From Nitrospinota bacterium (GTDB lineage: Bacteria > UBA8248), in NCBI GenBank assembly GCA_003506735.1, contig DNYS01000103.1, positions 1-5,939 on the forward strand: a stretch of DNA of 5,939 bases, given 5' to 3'. Made by a program: the position numbers and the translations under genes. A model generated the notes under the pieces. The model did not search any database and was not told the origin of the DNA. It saw only the letters and a list, made by a program, of their open reading frames with translations. Below are positions 1 to 5,339 of this stretch, piece by piece. Each line of letters starts with the position of its first letter. Position 1 is the stretch's first letter.

Positions 1-54
1 TATCCTTGGTTTATAAGCATATCTGTTTTAATCTTTCGATTTCAGGTAATCCCC

Positions 55-1155
55 TCACTCCACGAACTCCCTCACCGAGCCGATGGGCGTTCCGTCTTTG
101 CGCGTGATCGCTTTGGTGACGCTCAGGTTGTAGCTCGCCGTGAGGACGGCCTTCATGTGGCGGCCGTGGCCGCCGGCGATGACGATGAGGATATCCTTCG
201 GCCTCGGGACTATGGGGGCCATGTCCTCATCCTCATCGAGGTTCACGAAAGGGGCGAGCGGCGTCATGTCGAAGCCGCCGCGATCGCGCATCAGGCGAAT
301 CGGCTGGCGCGCCGTCTCGAAGATGTACTGGGATACGTCGGCTTTCGACCACCCTTGATTTGACAACCAGGTGGCGGCCTCGGCGGTCAGGACGAGCATC
401 TGCTCGCTCGGCAGCCCGCTTCGGTAGACGCCGTTCGCGCCCAGGTGGCTCATGGCCGAAGCGGCGGTGCCCAGGTATTTGTGGGCCGTCTTGCTCACGA
501 GATCGTTGACGTTGTGGGGCGCCTCGGCGCAGAGCATGGTGACGGCGGAAGTCTCGGGCGACAAACCCCTGTCGACATGGAAGGGCGGCCAGGGGCTTCC
601 CTCCTCGTCCTCGCCGATGGTGTAGGAGTATTTTCCCGGATGCCCGTGGGTGGCCATGTCCGTCACGCCGGGGATGCCGCCGCCCACGTTCATCATCAAG
701 AGCCTCACCGCGCGCCCCAGCGTCGCGTTGGCGCGCCGGCCCTGGCCGAACACGTTCTGGCGGCAGTTTACCTCGAGTTCGTTTCGCACCGGCCCGTGGA
801 CGATCATCAAGTGCGCGCCCGGGTGGGTGGTCGTCTGGCGGCCGTAGAGGTTGTAGGCGGGCTCCGTCATGGCCTGCACGGCGGCGATGAGCACGGGCAG
901 ATATTCAGGCCTACAGCCCGCCATCACGGCGTTGATGGCGATGCCCTCCACCGTGGCAGGCGCGTTTCTGGGCGGGACATTGGCGATCACGTCGTGCGGC
1001 GCATAGTCCGTGAAGCGCAGGGTTTCTGCGACGCGCTCCTCGGTCGGCGGGATGATGGGCAGCCCGTCCGTCCAGCCCTCCTCGTAGAAGTGATCGAATA
1101 TCGCGCCCGGGTCTTCATCGAGCGCTATCTGGCGGGCGGGACGGGGTGTGTCCAT
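55..1155 (-). CDS. Conserved protein of unknown function, probable UGSC-selenoprotein partner (366 aa)
   Basis: Soluble protein without a signal peptide or membrane segment. No catalytic function can be assigned. Conserved-looking stretches are GWTDGLPIIPPTEERV (residues 27-42), NAVMAGCRPEYLPV (75-88, with Cys81), a Gly/Asn/Arg-rich block around residues 131-160 ending in MMNVGGG, a GHPGKYSYTIGEDEE block (171-185) followed by SPWPPFHVDRG (187-197), and IAGGHGRH (326-333). His and acidic residues in these blocks could form an active site. From memory of the family, proteins with this GWxDGLPxxPPT opening sit beside UGSC-family (seleno)protein genes. Here the gene starts 7 nt after the selenoprotein stop, so the two are very likely one operon and may be translationally coupled, since there is no good Shine-Dalgarno just upstream. 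I chose ATG 1155 because it follows that stop. An in-frame ATG at 1224 would add 23 Arg-rich residues overlapping the upstream gene. Coding is sure; function is open. Confidence 0.85.
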   Translation of the reverse strand: MDTPRPARQIALDEDPGAIFDHFYEEGWTDGLPIIPPTEERVAETLRFTDYAPHDVIANVPPRNAPATVEGIAINAVMAGCRPEYLPVLIAAVQAMTEPAYNLYGRQTTTHPGAHLMIVHGPVRNELEVNCRQNVFGQGRRANATLGRAVRLLMMNVGGGIPGVTDMATHGHPGKYSYTIGEDEEGSPWPPFHVDRGLSPETSAVTMLCAEAPHNVNDLVSKTAHKYLGTAASAMSHLGANGVYRSGLPSEQMLVLTAEAATWLSNQGWSKADVSQYIFETARQPIRLMRDRGGFDMTPLAPFVNLDEDEDMAPIVPRPKDILIVIAGGHGRHMKAVLTASYNLSVTKAITRKDGTPIGSVREFVE

Positions 1156-1162
1156 GCCGATA

Positions 1163-1717
1163 TCAGCCGTTCGCCCGTGTGAGGGCCGCCGCCAGATGCG
1201 TGCTCGCTCTTTCCGACATCTCATCCACCTCCTCGCGCTTTCTGCCCGCTATGGGGTGGGGAAGGGTGACGAGGGGAAGCTCGCGCATCTTGTGCAGCTT
1301 GGTGAGTTGCCTGGCGTAGGTCTCGAAGGCGTCGGTGACGACCGTGGCCGTGGGCAGTCCTCTTTTCTCTAAGGCGACGCTGTCGTGGATACTCCACGAC
1401 GTGCACGAGCCTCAGTCGCCCAGGGCGCAGACGACCGCGTCGCACTCTTCTTCCACTTGTTCCATGAGAGCCTGAGATGCGCCGCTCACGGATTCTTTCC
1501 TGTAGCGCACGACGCGCACGCCGGGAAACTGTTTTTGAAGCTCGGCTCCCATTACGCCTAAAATCTCATCGGTGAAATCCTTGGTGTTGTTGATGAGGCC
1601 GACGCTCTTGCCGTTTAGGCTCTCGGGCCGCGCGGCCAAGGCTGCGTTTGCGCCTGAAGCCTCCGCCACGGGTTCGTACACGAGAATTTTTTCTTTTTCC
1701 TTCGTCATCTCGGTCAT
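1163..1717 (-). CDS. UGSC-family selenoprotein (184 aa, in-frame UGA = Sec102)
   Basis: The frame runs from ATG 1717 to TGA 1163-1165 with one internal TGA at 1412-1414, read here as selenocysteine. The codons after it give Gly-Ser-Cys, so residues 102-105 are U-G-S-C, the signature of the UGSC (seleno)protein family seen in metagenomic selenoproteome surveys. The 82 residues past the TGA keep protein-like composition and family-like motifs: SIHDSVALEKRGLPT (109-123), VVTDAF (126-131) and LPHP (152-155). The apparent layout is alternating beta/alpha (VGLINN 39-44, VRVVRYR 67-73, AVVCALGD 94-101). This would place Sec102 and Cys105 at the start of a helix as a UxxC redox pair like CxxC in thioredoxins; a thiol/selenol redox role is inferred and the substrate is unknown. 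The start is fixed by AGGAGG 6 nt upstream. It is first in an operon with the 366-aa gene. The alternative, a nonsense-mutated gene, is unlikely given the SECIS-like hairpin. Confidence 0.88.
1382..1400 (-). promoter_or_regulatory. Bacterial SECIS-like hairpin
   Basis: On the mRNA strand the sequence is GTCGTGG, loop AGTAT, then CCACGAC: a perfect 7-bp stem with a 5-nt loop. The stem starts 11 nt after the UGA and the apical loop lies about 18-22 nt after it, with G as the second loop base. This matches the known bacterial SECIS layout: a hairpin inside the coding frame just after UGA, a loop roughly 16-37 nt downstream, and a G at the loop start for SelB. Each arm also encodes protein (T-S-W-S-I-H-D), so the structure is maintained within codons. 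Confidence 0.8.
1412..1414 (-). other. Recoded UGA, selenocysteine codon 102
   Basis: The minus-strand codons around this TGA read GGC GAC TGA GGC TCG TGC, that is Gly-Asp-Sec-Gly-Ser-Cys. The open frame continues for 82 further codons to an ordinary TGA at 1163-1165. Decoding needs SelA, SelB, SelC and SelD, none of which is encoded in this window. Confidence 0.87.
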
Positions 1718-1723
1718 GTCCAC

Positions 1724-1729
1724 CCTCCT
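1724..1729 (-). promoter_or_regulatory. Shine-Dalgarno site of the selenoprotein gene
   Basis: AGGAGG lies 6 nt before ATG 1717. It settles the start. The same frame is open back to an ATG at 1936, but that extension runs through insertion-sequence remnant DNA and has no comparable site. Confidence 0.85.
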
Positions 1730-1782
1730 GTGCGAGGTTGTTCGGGGAGGTCGAAATTCGCCTGTCCTTAGAATTTGTCCCC

Positions 1783-1810
1783 ATTTTAACCGGAGGAGAG
1801 CTACTGTCAA
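1783..1810 (-). promoter_or_regulatory. Candidate IS-borne sigma70-type promoter for the selenoprotein operon
   Basis: Minus-strand TTGACA (1805-1810, 6/6 to the -35 consensus) is followed after 16 bp by TAAAAT (1783-1788, 5/6 to the -10 consensus). A transcript would start near 1776 and have a leader of about 59 nt before ATG 1717. The TTGACA lies within AGATTTGACAG, which I recognise as typical of the terminal part of IS256/Mutator elements, and it sits outside the transposase stop at 1834. The promoter therefore appears to be provided wholly or partly by the IS end. Prediction only. Confidence 0.5.
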
Positions 1811-2112
1811 ATCTGGTGTATGGCCGTCCTGAATCAAGCGGCCTTCCTGCCCGTCTCTCTCTCGTCTACTCCATCGATGAACTTCACATCGGCAACCACA
1901 CTGGCCATCTGACGGAAGCCGCGTAGCCGACGCCATCGTTTCTGGGCGCTCATGGCGAGTTGATGCACGAGGCTCAGCGCCGTCTTCACGCTCAGGCAGT
2001 TCCTGGTCTTCACCGTTCGCAGGCGTATGGTAGCGAAGGTCGATTCGATAGGGTTGGTGGTGCGCAGGTGCTGCCAGTGAGACGCCGGGAAGTCGTAGAA
2101 GGCGAGCAGCGC
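1800..2112 (-). mobile_element. IS256/Mutator-family insertion sequence, 3' remnant
   Basis: The remnant holds the last 92 codons of a transposase plus the outer sequence beyond its stop, including the ATACACCAGATTTGACAG stretch (1805-1822) that resembles IS256-family ends. The 5' two thirds of the element and its other inverted repeat are absent. The outer limit near 1800 is approximate because no second end or target duplication is available to define it. The inner limit at 2112 coincides with the start of a palindromic repeat. Confidence 0.7.
1834..2112 (-). pseudogene. Truncated IS256/Mutator-family transposase, C-terminal fragment
   Basis: The 92 codons from ALLAFYDFPASHW to the stop at 1834 match the C-terminal end of IS256-type (Mutator) transposases. 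Diagnostic stretches are HLRTTNPIESTFATIRLRT, which carries the third residue (Glu) of the DDE catalytic triad, SAQKRWRRLRG, and VKFIDGV. Full-length members are about 400 aa with two Asp residues in the missing part, so this copy cannot transpose. The open frame continues upstream only as a fusion: before ALLAF it reads through the palindrome and a dispersed repeat, with no family similarity. Family assignment is firm; the cause of truncation (insertion or deletion at the palindrome) is inferred. Confidence 0.88.
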
Positions 2113-2147
2113 CTGTCCATGGCGAATTAGTAATTCGCCACTCACAG
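2113..2147. repeat. Palindromic repeat, family P, copy 1
   Basis: A perfect 10-bp inverted repeat, arms TGGCGAATTA and TAATTCGCCA around a single G (2120-2140), is extended by outer arms starting CTGT and ending ACAG to 17 bp per side with 3 mismatches. It abuts the transposase truncation. Related copies lie at 3532, 5154 and 5849. Confidence 0.85.
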
Positions 2148-2160
2148 GATTTTTGTCAGA

Positions 2161-2208
2161 TTTCAAAGGTGTTGAAATCCTAGGAATCCAATTATTGCGG
2201 AGTACAGG
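2161..2208 (+). repeat. Dispersed repeat, family R2, copy A
   Basis: The sequence runs from TTTCAAAGGTGTTGAA to CAATTATTGCGGAGTACAGG. It aligns over about 50 bp with 3419-3467, and its last 20 bases match 5247-5266 except for one base. The GCGGAG(T/C)ACA word repeats 24 bp later at 2221-2230, followed by the inverted repeat AGGGAA-AA-TTCCCT (2231-2244). It begins 13 bp after palindrome copy 1. Confidence 0.75.
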
Positions 2209-2282
2209 GATCAAATTTTCGCGGAGCACAAGGGAAAATTCCCTATATTTTTTGAATATCTGTGCTGGTGTCATTTTTGAGC

Positions 2283-3185
2283 TCATGAACGGTTTTTTTT
2301 CGTTCGCACCTCTATCCCGAGCCACTCCTCCCAGAGTTTGATGAGGGATGCATACTCTTCTGGGCCGTAGCCCTTCTGTATGGCCATCTCGTAGACGTGG
2401 TGTGCGGCGCTCGCGATGAAAGTGGGTACGCGCAGCCTGCGGGCGAGATCGAGGCACAGGTCGGAGTCTTTAGTAGCGAGGTTGGTAGTCATACCGGGGG
2501 TGAAATCACCTTGGAGGATGTGTTTGCGGAGCCTGTCTTCGACCTGGCGGCTGCGGCCCGAACTGACGGCGATGACATCGCACAAAAGATCGGGGTCAGC
2601 TCCTGCCGCCACGCCGAGGGCCATTGCTTCGGCCAAGGCGGCGAGGTTCACATGCGATAGCATATTATTCACCACCTTGAAGAGCATGCCCATACCTACC
2701 CCGCCACAATGGAAGAGGTTCTTCCCGAAAGTTTCGAGCAAGGGTTTGATCCGTTCGAAACCCTGTTCACTTCCACCGACCATTAAGGTAAGGGTTCCTG
2801 CAGCCGCCCCTTGGACGCCTCCGCTGACAGCAGCGTCGAGCAATTCTGCGCCCTTTTCTTGAACAAGTGGGGCCAGTTCTTGGACGAGGGAAGGGGACAC
2901 TGTACTGGTCTCGGCGATCAGTGCGTTTTCACAGATGCCTGCCAGGAGACCATCTTTTCCTGCAATGACCTCGTGCGAGATTTCGGGGTGAGGTAAAGAG
3001 GTGAACACGATCTCAGAGCGTGAGGCCACGTTTTTGGGGTTCCGGCCTGGGGTGGCCCCTCTTTTTTCGAACTCGGCGACGGCCTCGGGTCGTATGTCGT
3101 AAGCGGTGACGGAATGGCCCGCCGCGAGAATATGTCCACAAATTTTGGTGCCCATCCTTCCCAAGCCGACGAATCCGACTTCCAT
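2283..3185 (-). CDS. NAD-dependent beta-hydroxyacid dehydrogenase (3-hydroxyisobutyrate dehydrogenase-like)
   Basis: At 300 aa this is full length for the 3-hydroxyisobutyrate/tartronate-semialdehyde reductase family, cytosolic enzymes that interconvert a beta-hydroxyacid and its semialdehyde or oxo form. An N-terminal Rossmann domain has GFVGLGRMG (residues 4-12). Asp30, at the end of strand 2 (TAYDIRPE), suggests NAD rather than NADP. The substrate-binding loop DAAVSGGVQGAAAGTLTLMVGG spans 117-138. The all-helical C-terminal domain has the catalytic Lys170 in FKVVNNM, with Asn174, and the conserved Lys239-Asp240 of ATKDSDLCLDLA. All key residues are present, so it should be active, but the substrate cannot be read from sequence. 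AGGAGA 6 nt upstream supports ATG 3185. It faces the same way as the selenoprotein operon but is 565 bp away across IS and repeat debris, so joint transcription is doubtful. Confidence 0.92.
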   Translation of the reverse strand: MEVGFVGLGRMGTKICGHILAAGHSVTAYDIRPEAVAEFEKRGATPGRNPKNVASRSEIVFTSLPHPEISHEVIAGKDGLLAGICENALIAETSTVSPSLVQELAPLVQEKGAELLDAAVSGGVQGAAAGTLTLMVGGSEQGFERIKPLLETFGKNLFHCGGVGMGMLFKVVNNMLSHVNLAALAEAMALGVAAGADPDLLCDVIAVSSGRSRQVEDRLRKHILQGDFTPGMTTNLATKDSDLCLDLARRLRVPTFIASAAHHVYEMAIQKGYGPEEYASLIKLWEEWLGIEVRTKKNRS

Positions 3186-3266
3186 GGATTATCTCCTAGT
3201 CGATTAGTGTGTAGGATTCTAAAAAATGGTGTGCACGGCGAAACACAAATTAAGTTTTCTGTCCTA

Positions 3267-3280
3267 TTCGAAGATTCGAA
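3267..3280. promoter_or_regulatory. Paired TTCGAA motif, possible operator
   Basis: Two TTCGAA palindromes (3267-3272 and 3275-3280) are separated by 2 bp, 82 bp upstream of the dehydrogenase start. Spacing and position would suit a regulator site, but the motif is short and no regulator is encoded nearby. Confidence 0.2.
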
Positions 3281-3322
3281 CGGATTAAACGAAATATGTT
3301 TCACAGATTACTATCAATCTAT

Positions 3323-3340
3323 TTCCCTGATAATTCCCTG
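3323..3340. repeat. Dispersed repeat, family R3, copy 1
   Basis: TTCCCTGATAATTCCCTG is identical over 18 bases to 5902-5919. It contains two TTCCCTG words 11 bp apart. The related inverted words AGGGAA/TTCCCT also occur at 2231-2244. Confidence 0.7.
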
Positions 3341-3418
3341 GTCTGTTTTCGGAGTGAAATTCCTATAACCCTTTAGTGGCGAGTGTATCTGGTGGATTTT
3401 GGTGAATTTTTTTACCAG

Positions 3419-3467
3419 TTTAAAAAGCATTGAATCTTTTGGGGATCCAATTATTGCGGAGCATAGG
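3419..3467 (+). repeat. Dispersed repeat, family R2, copy B
   Basis: It aligns end to end with copy A (2161-2208), with scattered substitutions in the first 30 bp. The shared core ATCCAATTATTGCGGAG is exact. Same orientation as copies A and C. Confidence 0.75.
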
Positions 3468-3531
3468 GGAGGTTAGGTGAGCTTGCGCCCAAGGGCAAGG
3501 CGAGGAAATGCTTGATTTCAGGTAGGATCTA

Positions 3532-3547
3532 TAATTCGCCATGCACA
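3532..3547. repeat. Palindromic repeat, family P, half-copy 2
   Basis: TAATTCGCCATGCACA is identical over 16 bases to the right arm of the full palindrome at 5171-5186. The matching left arm is missing; the DNA upstream is unrelated, so this looks like a truncated or decayed copy. It lies 64 bp after R2 copy B. Confidence 0.7.
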
Positions 3548-3649
3548 CGGCGCCGAAGCGCCGGATATGTGCCCCCCGCGGGGAAATTTCTTTTAAGATG
3601 GCAGGGCAAGAGCGGCGAGAGGCGTTCCCGGCGAGCCCCACCCTGGACC

Positions 3650-3699
3650 GGCCCGCTCGGCGGCGGGCCCACCCGGCGGCGGCCGGGCGAAAGGGCCCG
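3650..3699 (+). other. GC-rich leader hairpins before the M20 hydrolase
   Basis: A perfect 7-bp stem (GGCCCGC/GCGGGCC, 3650-3669, 6-nt loop) is followed by two overlapping 5-bp stems: CCCGG/CCGGG (3672-3687) and CGGGC/GCCCG (3684-3699). The last two share bases and exclude each other. They end 11 nt before the AGGAG of the hydrolase. They could affect leader folding, but DNA this GC-rich forms such stems by chance. Confidence 0.3.
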
Positions 3700-3719
3700 A
3701 ATCGAACGAAAGGAGAATT

Positions 3720-4997
3720 ATGACCCGCTCCCTCATCCAGGCGGTCGAGGCAGCCATCCCGTTCGCCGAGGACCTCTTCCGCCGACTTCGGGAGCGGACC
3801 CGGGACACGGTCGGCGTGACCCGCGCGCCCTACGGCGAGGGCGAGCAAATCGCCCATGAGCTGATCGCAGAGGCGGCGGGCGGCCTCGACCTGGAGATCC
3901 AGACCGATTGCGCCGGCAATCTGTACATGACCTGGCCGGGCGAGACGCGGGAGGGTCACGGGGTGATCGCCGCCTCCCACCTCGATTCGGTCCCCCGCGG
4001 CGGAAACTACGACGGCGCCGCAGGCGTCATCGCCGGCCTGGTCGCGCTGGACGCGCTCCGCCGCGAGGGGTTCGCGCCGAAGCGGGACCTCTCGGTCATG
4101 GCGATCCGGGCGGAGGAGACCAGCTGGTTCTCGGCCCACCACATCGGAAGCCGCGCCGCCCTGGGCGCCCTGCCGCCGGATGAGCTCGACGCCGCGAGGC
4201 GCGCCGACACCGGGCGGTCGCTGGCCGAGCACATGGCGGACCTGGGCCTAGACGTGGCGGCGCTGCGGGAGGGCCGGCGCCACCTCGACCCGTCCCGGGT
4301 CACGGCCTACTACGAACTGCACATCGAGCAGGGGCCCGTGCTCGAGCACGAGGGTCTTCCCGTCGGAATCGTGACGGGCATCCGGGGGAACGTGCGGGCG
4401 CGCGAGGGCCGCTGCATCGGGCGTTACGACCACGCCGGCGGAACGCCCCGCAAGCTGCGCCGCGACGCGGTGATGGCGGTGGCCGAGTACATCGGCGCGC
4501 TGGAATCGTGCTGGGACCGCATCGAGGCCGAGGGAGGCGATCTGGTGCTGACGTGCGGCAGGCTGTTCACCAACCCGGATGCCCACACGCACACCAAGGT
4601 TCCCGGCGAGGTGAATTTCTCGCTCGATGCGCGGAGCCACTCCGAGGAGACGCTGGACCGGATGGAGGAGCTGATCCGCCGTCACGCGGCGGAGATCGGC
4701 GGGCGTCGCAGCGTGCGGATCGATCTCGGCCCCGTGACGCGCGGGGCGGTGGCGACCATGGACCCGCGCCTGCGGTCCATCCTCTCCGACGGCTGCCGGG
4801 CGCTCGGGATCGACGCGATGGAAATTCCGAGCGGGGGCGGTCATGACGCCGGCGACTTCGCCGGTGCGGGCGTCCCATCGGCCATGATTTTCCTGCGCAA
4901 CCCCAACGGCAGCCACAACCCGGACGAAGACATGAAGATGGAGGATTTCGCCCTGGGGGCCTCGCTGCTGGCCTGGGCGCTCGCCTCGACCCGGTGA
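3720..4997 (+). CDS. M20-family Zn-dependent amidase (allantoate / N-carbamoyl-amino-acid amidohydrolase type)
   Basis: At 425 aa this is full length for the hydantoinase/carbamoylase branch of M20 metallohydrolases, cytosolic binuclear-metal enzymes that cleave allantoate, ureidoglycolate, N-carbamoyl amino acids or similar amides. Recognisable sites: ASHLDSVPRGGNYDGAAG (residues 85-102) with ligands His87 and bridging Asp98; AEET (131-134) with Glu132 as general base and Glu133 as ligand; ELHIEQGPVLE (199-209) with His201; the dimerisation-domain motif YDHAGGTP (236-243) with His238; SGGGHDAGDF (371-380); and GSHNP (397-401) with the last ligand, His399. All catalytic positions are intact. 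Exact substrate is not determinable. AGGAG 4 nt upstream supports ATG 3720. No purine- or hydantoin-degradation neighbours are present, so it appears to be a single-gene unit. Confidence 0.93.
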   Translation: MTRSLIQAVEAAIPFAEDLFRRLRERTRDTVGVTRAPYGEGEQIAHELIAEAAGGLDLEIQTDCAGNLYMTWPGETREGHGVIAASHLDSVPRGGNYDGAAGVIAGLVALDALRREGFAPKRDLSVMAIRAEETSWFSAHHIGSRAALGALPPDELDAARRADTGRSLAEHMADLGLDVAALREGRRHLDPSRVTAYYELHIEQGPVLEHEGLPVGIVTGIRGNVRAREGRCIGRYDHAGGTPRKLRRDAVMAVAEYIGALESCWDRIEAEGGDLVLTCGRLFTNPDAHTHTKVPGEVNFSLDARSHSEETLDRMEELIRRHAAEIGGRRSVRIDLGPVTRGAVATMDPRLRSILSDGCRALGIDAMEIPSGGGHDAGDFAGAGVPSAMIFLRNPNGSHNPDEDMKMEDFALGASLLAWALASTR

Positions 4998-5119
4998 CCC
5001 GGGAAGCGCCGGGCGGCTAATTCGCGTTGAAATTGTCGGGGTCCTATATTGAAAATGTTATTTTTCAAGATTGGCTCTGACCGTGGGCAAATTTCCAGGG
5101 TTATATATGGTGCAGGATG

Positions 5120-5140
5120 GGCCGGGGGGTTGCCCCGGCC
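5120..5140 (+). terminator. Possible terminator hairpin after the M20 hydrolase
   Basis: A perfect 8-bp GC stem, GGCCGGGG/CCCCGGCC, closes a 5-nt loop 123 bp after the hydrolase stop. There is no T tract after it on either strand, so it is not a canonical intrinsic terminator and may simply be a stable structure. Confidence 0.3.
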
Positions 5141-5153
5141 TCCGGGAAATGAG

Positions 5154-5186
5154 TGTGCATGGCGAATTGCTAATTCGCCATGCACA
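5154..5186. repeat. Palindromic repeat, family P, copy 3 (complete)
   Basis: A perfect 15-bp inverted repeat, arms TGTGCATGGCGAATT and AATTCGCCATGCACA, surrounds the trinucleotide GCT. It is the best-preserved member of the family and would form a long stable hairpin or cruciform. Confidence 0.9.
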
Positions 5187-5215
5187 GGCTGAAGGACGTG
5201 GGAAAACCGAGGTAT

Positions 5216-5266
5216 GGGTGTTGAAGGATTGATTTTTCATGAGACTCAATTATTGCGGAGCACAGG
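5216..5266 (+). repeat. Dispersed repeat, family R2, copy C
   Basis: It shares GGTGTTGAA (near 5217) and the terminal CAATTATTGCGGAGCACAGG (5247-5266) with copy A, with about 10 extra bases between them. It follows palindrome copy 3 by 29 bp, the same order as palindrome 1 and copy A. Confidence 0.65.
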
Positions 5267-5339
5267 CAGCAGGGACGGAGCGCTCTTGAGCTTTAGCGCG
5301 TGCGGTGACGAATGAAAATTGCGGGCGGGCGAAGGAAAA

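Larger units (their letters stand above)
3186..3719. other. Divergent intergenic spacer with repeats
   Basis: This spacer separates the minus-strand dehydrogenase from the plus-strand M20 hydrolase and should hold both promoters. I see no convincing gene. The half near the dehydrogenase is AT-rich and contains repeat copies at 3323, 3419 and 3532. The last roughly 130 bp before the hydrolase are very GC-rich with short hairpins. A minus-strand TAGAAT about 35 bp before the dehydrogenase start is a possible -10 without a good -35. Confidence 0.7.
4998..5339. other. Intergenic spacer between M20 hydrolase and GNAT gene
   Basis: No gene is supported here. It holds a short CCCGG/CCGGG hairpin right after the hydrolase stop (4998-5013), an AT-rich hairpin TTGAAAA/TTTTCAA (5049-5068), a strong GC hairpin (5120-5140), the full palindromic repeat (5154-5186) and R2 copy C (5216-5266). 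Confidence 0.7.

Noticed and set aside
445..1182. 245-aa plus-strand frame
   Set aside because: Antisense to the well-supported 366-aa gene, with low-complexity composition and no recognisable motif. Long shadow frames are expected in GC-rich DNA.
1412..1936. 174-aa minus-strand frame ending at TGA 1412
   Set aside because: Its 3' end is the selenocysteine codon, not a stop. Its first 73 codons run through IS remnant and promoter DNA; the real start is ATG 1717 with AGGAGG.
1834..2457. 207-aa minus-strand frame as an intact gene
   Set aside because: Only the last 92 codons resemble a transposase. The rest is read-through of repeats and of the dehydrogenase gene in another frame.
3530..3535. 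Perfect TATAAT upstream of the M20 hydrolase
   Set aside because: No -35 at 16-18 bp (the nearest TTGATT is 12 bp away), and the last bases belong to the palindrome half-copy, so the match is probably fortuitous.
3420..4232. 270-aa minus-strand frame
   Set aside because: Antisense to the M20 hydrolase and ends in repeat R2 copy B; no family features.
4248..4916. 222-aa minus-strand frame
   Set aside because: Antisense to the M20 hydrolase active-site region, a GC-rich shadow.
5319..5339. TTG start for the GNAT gene
   Set aside because: ATG 5340 has an AAGGA directly upstream and begins in typical GNAT fashion; the extra seven residues show no conservation signal.
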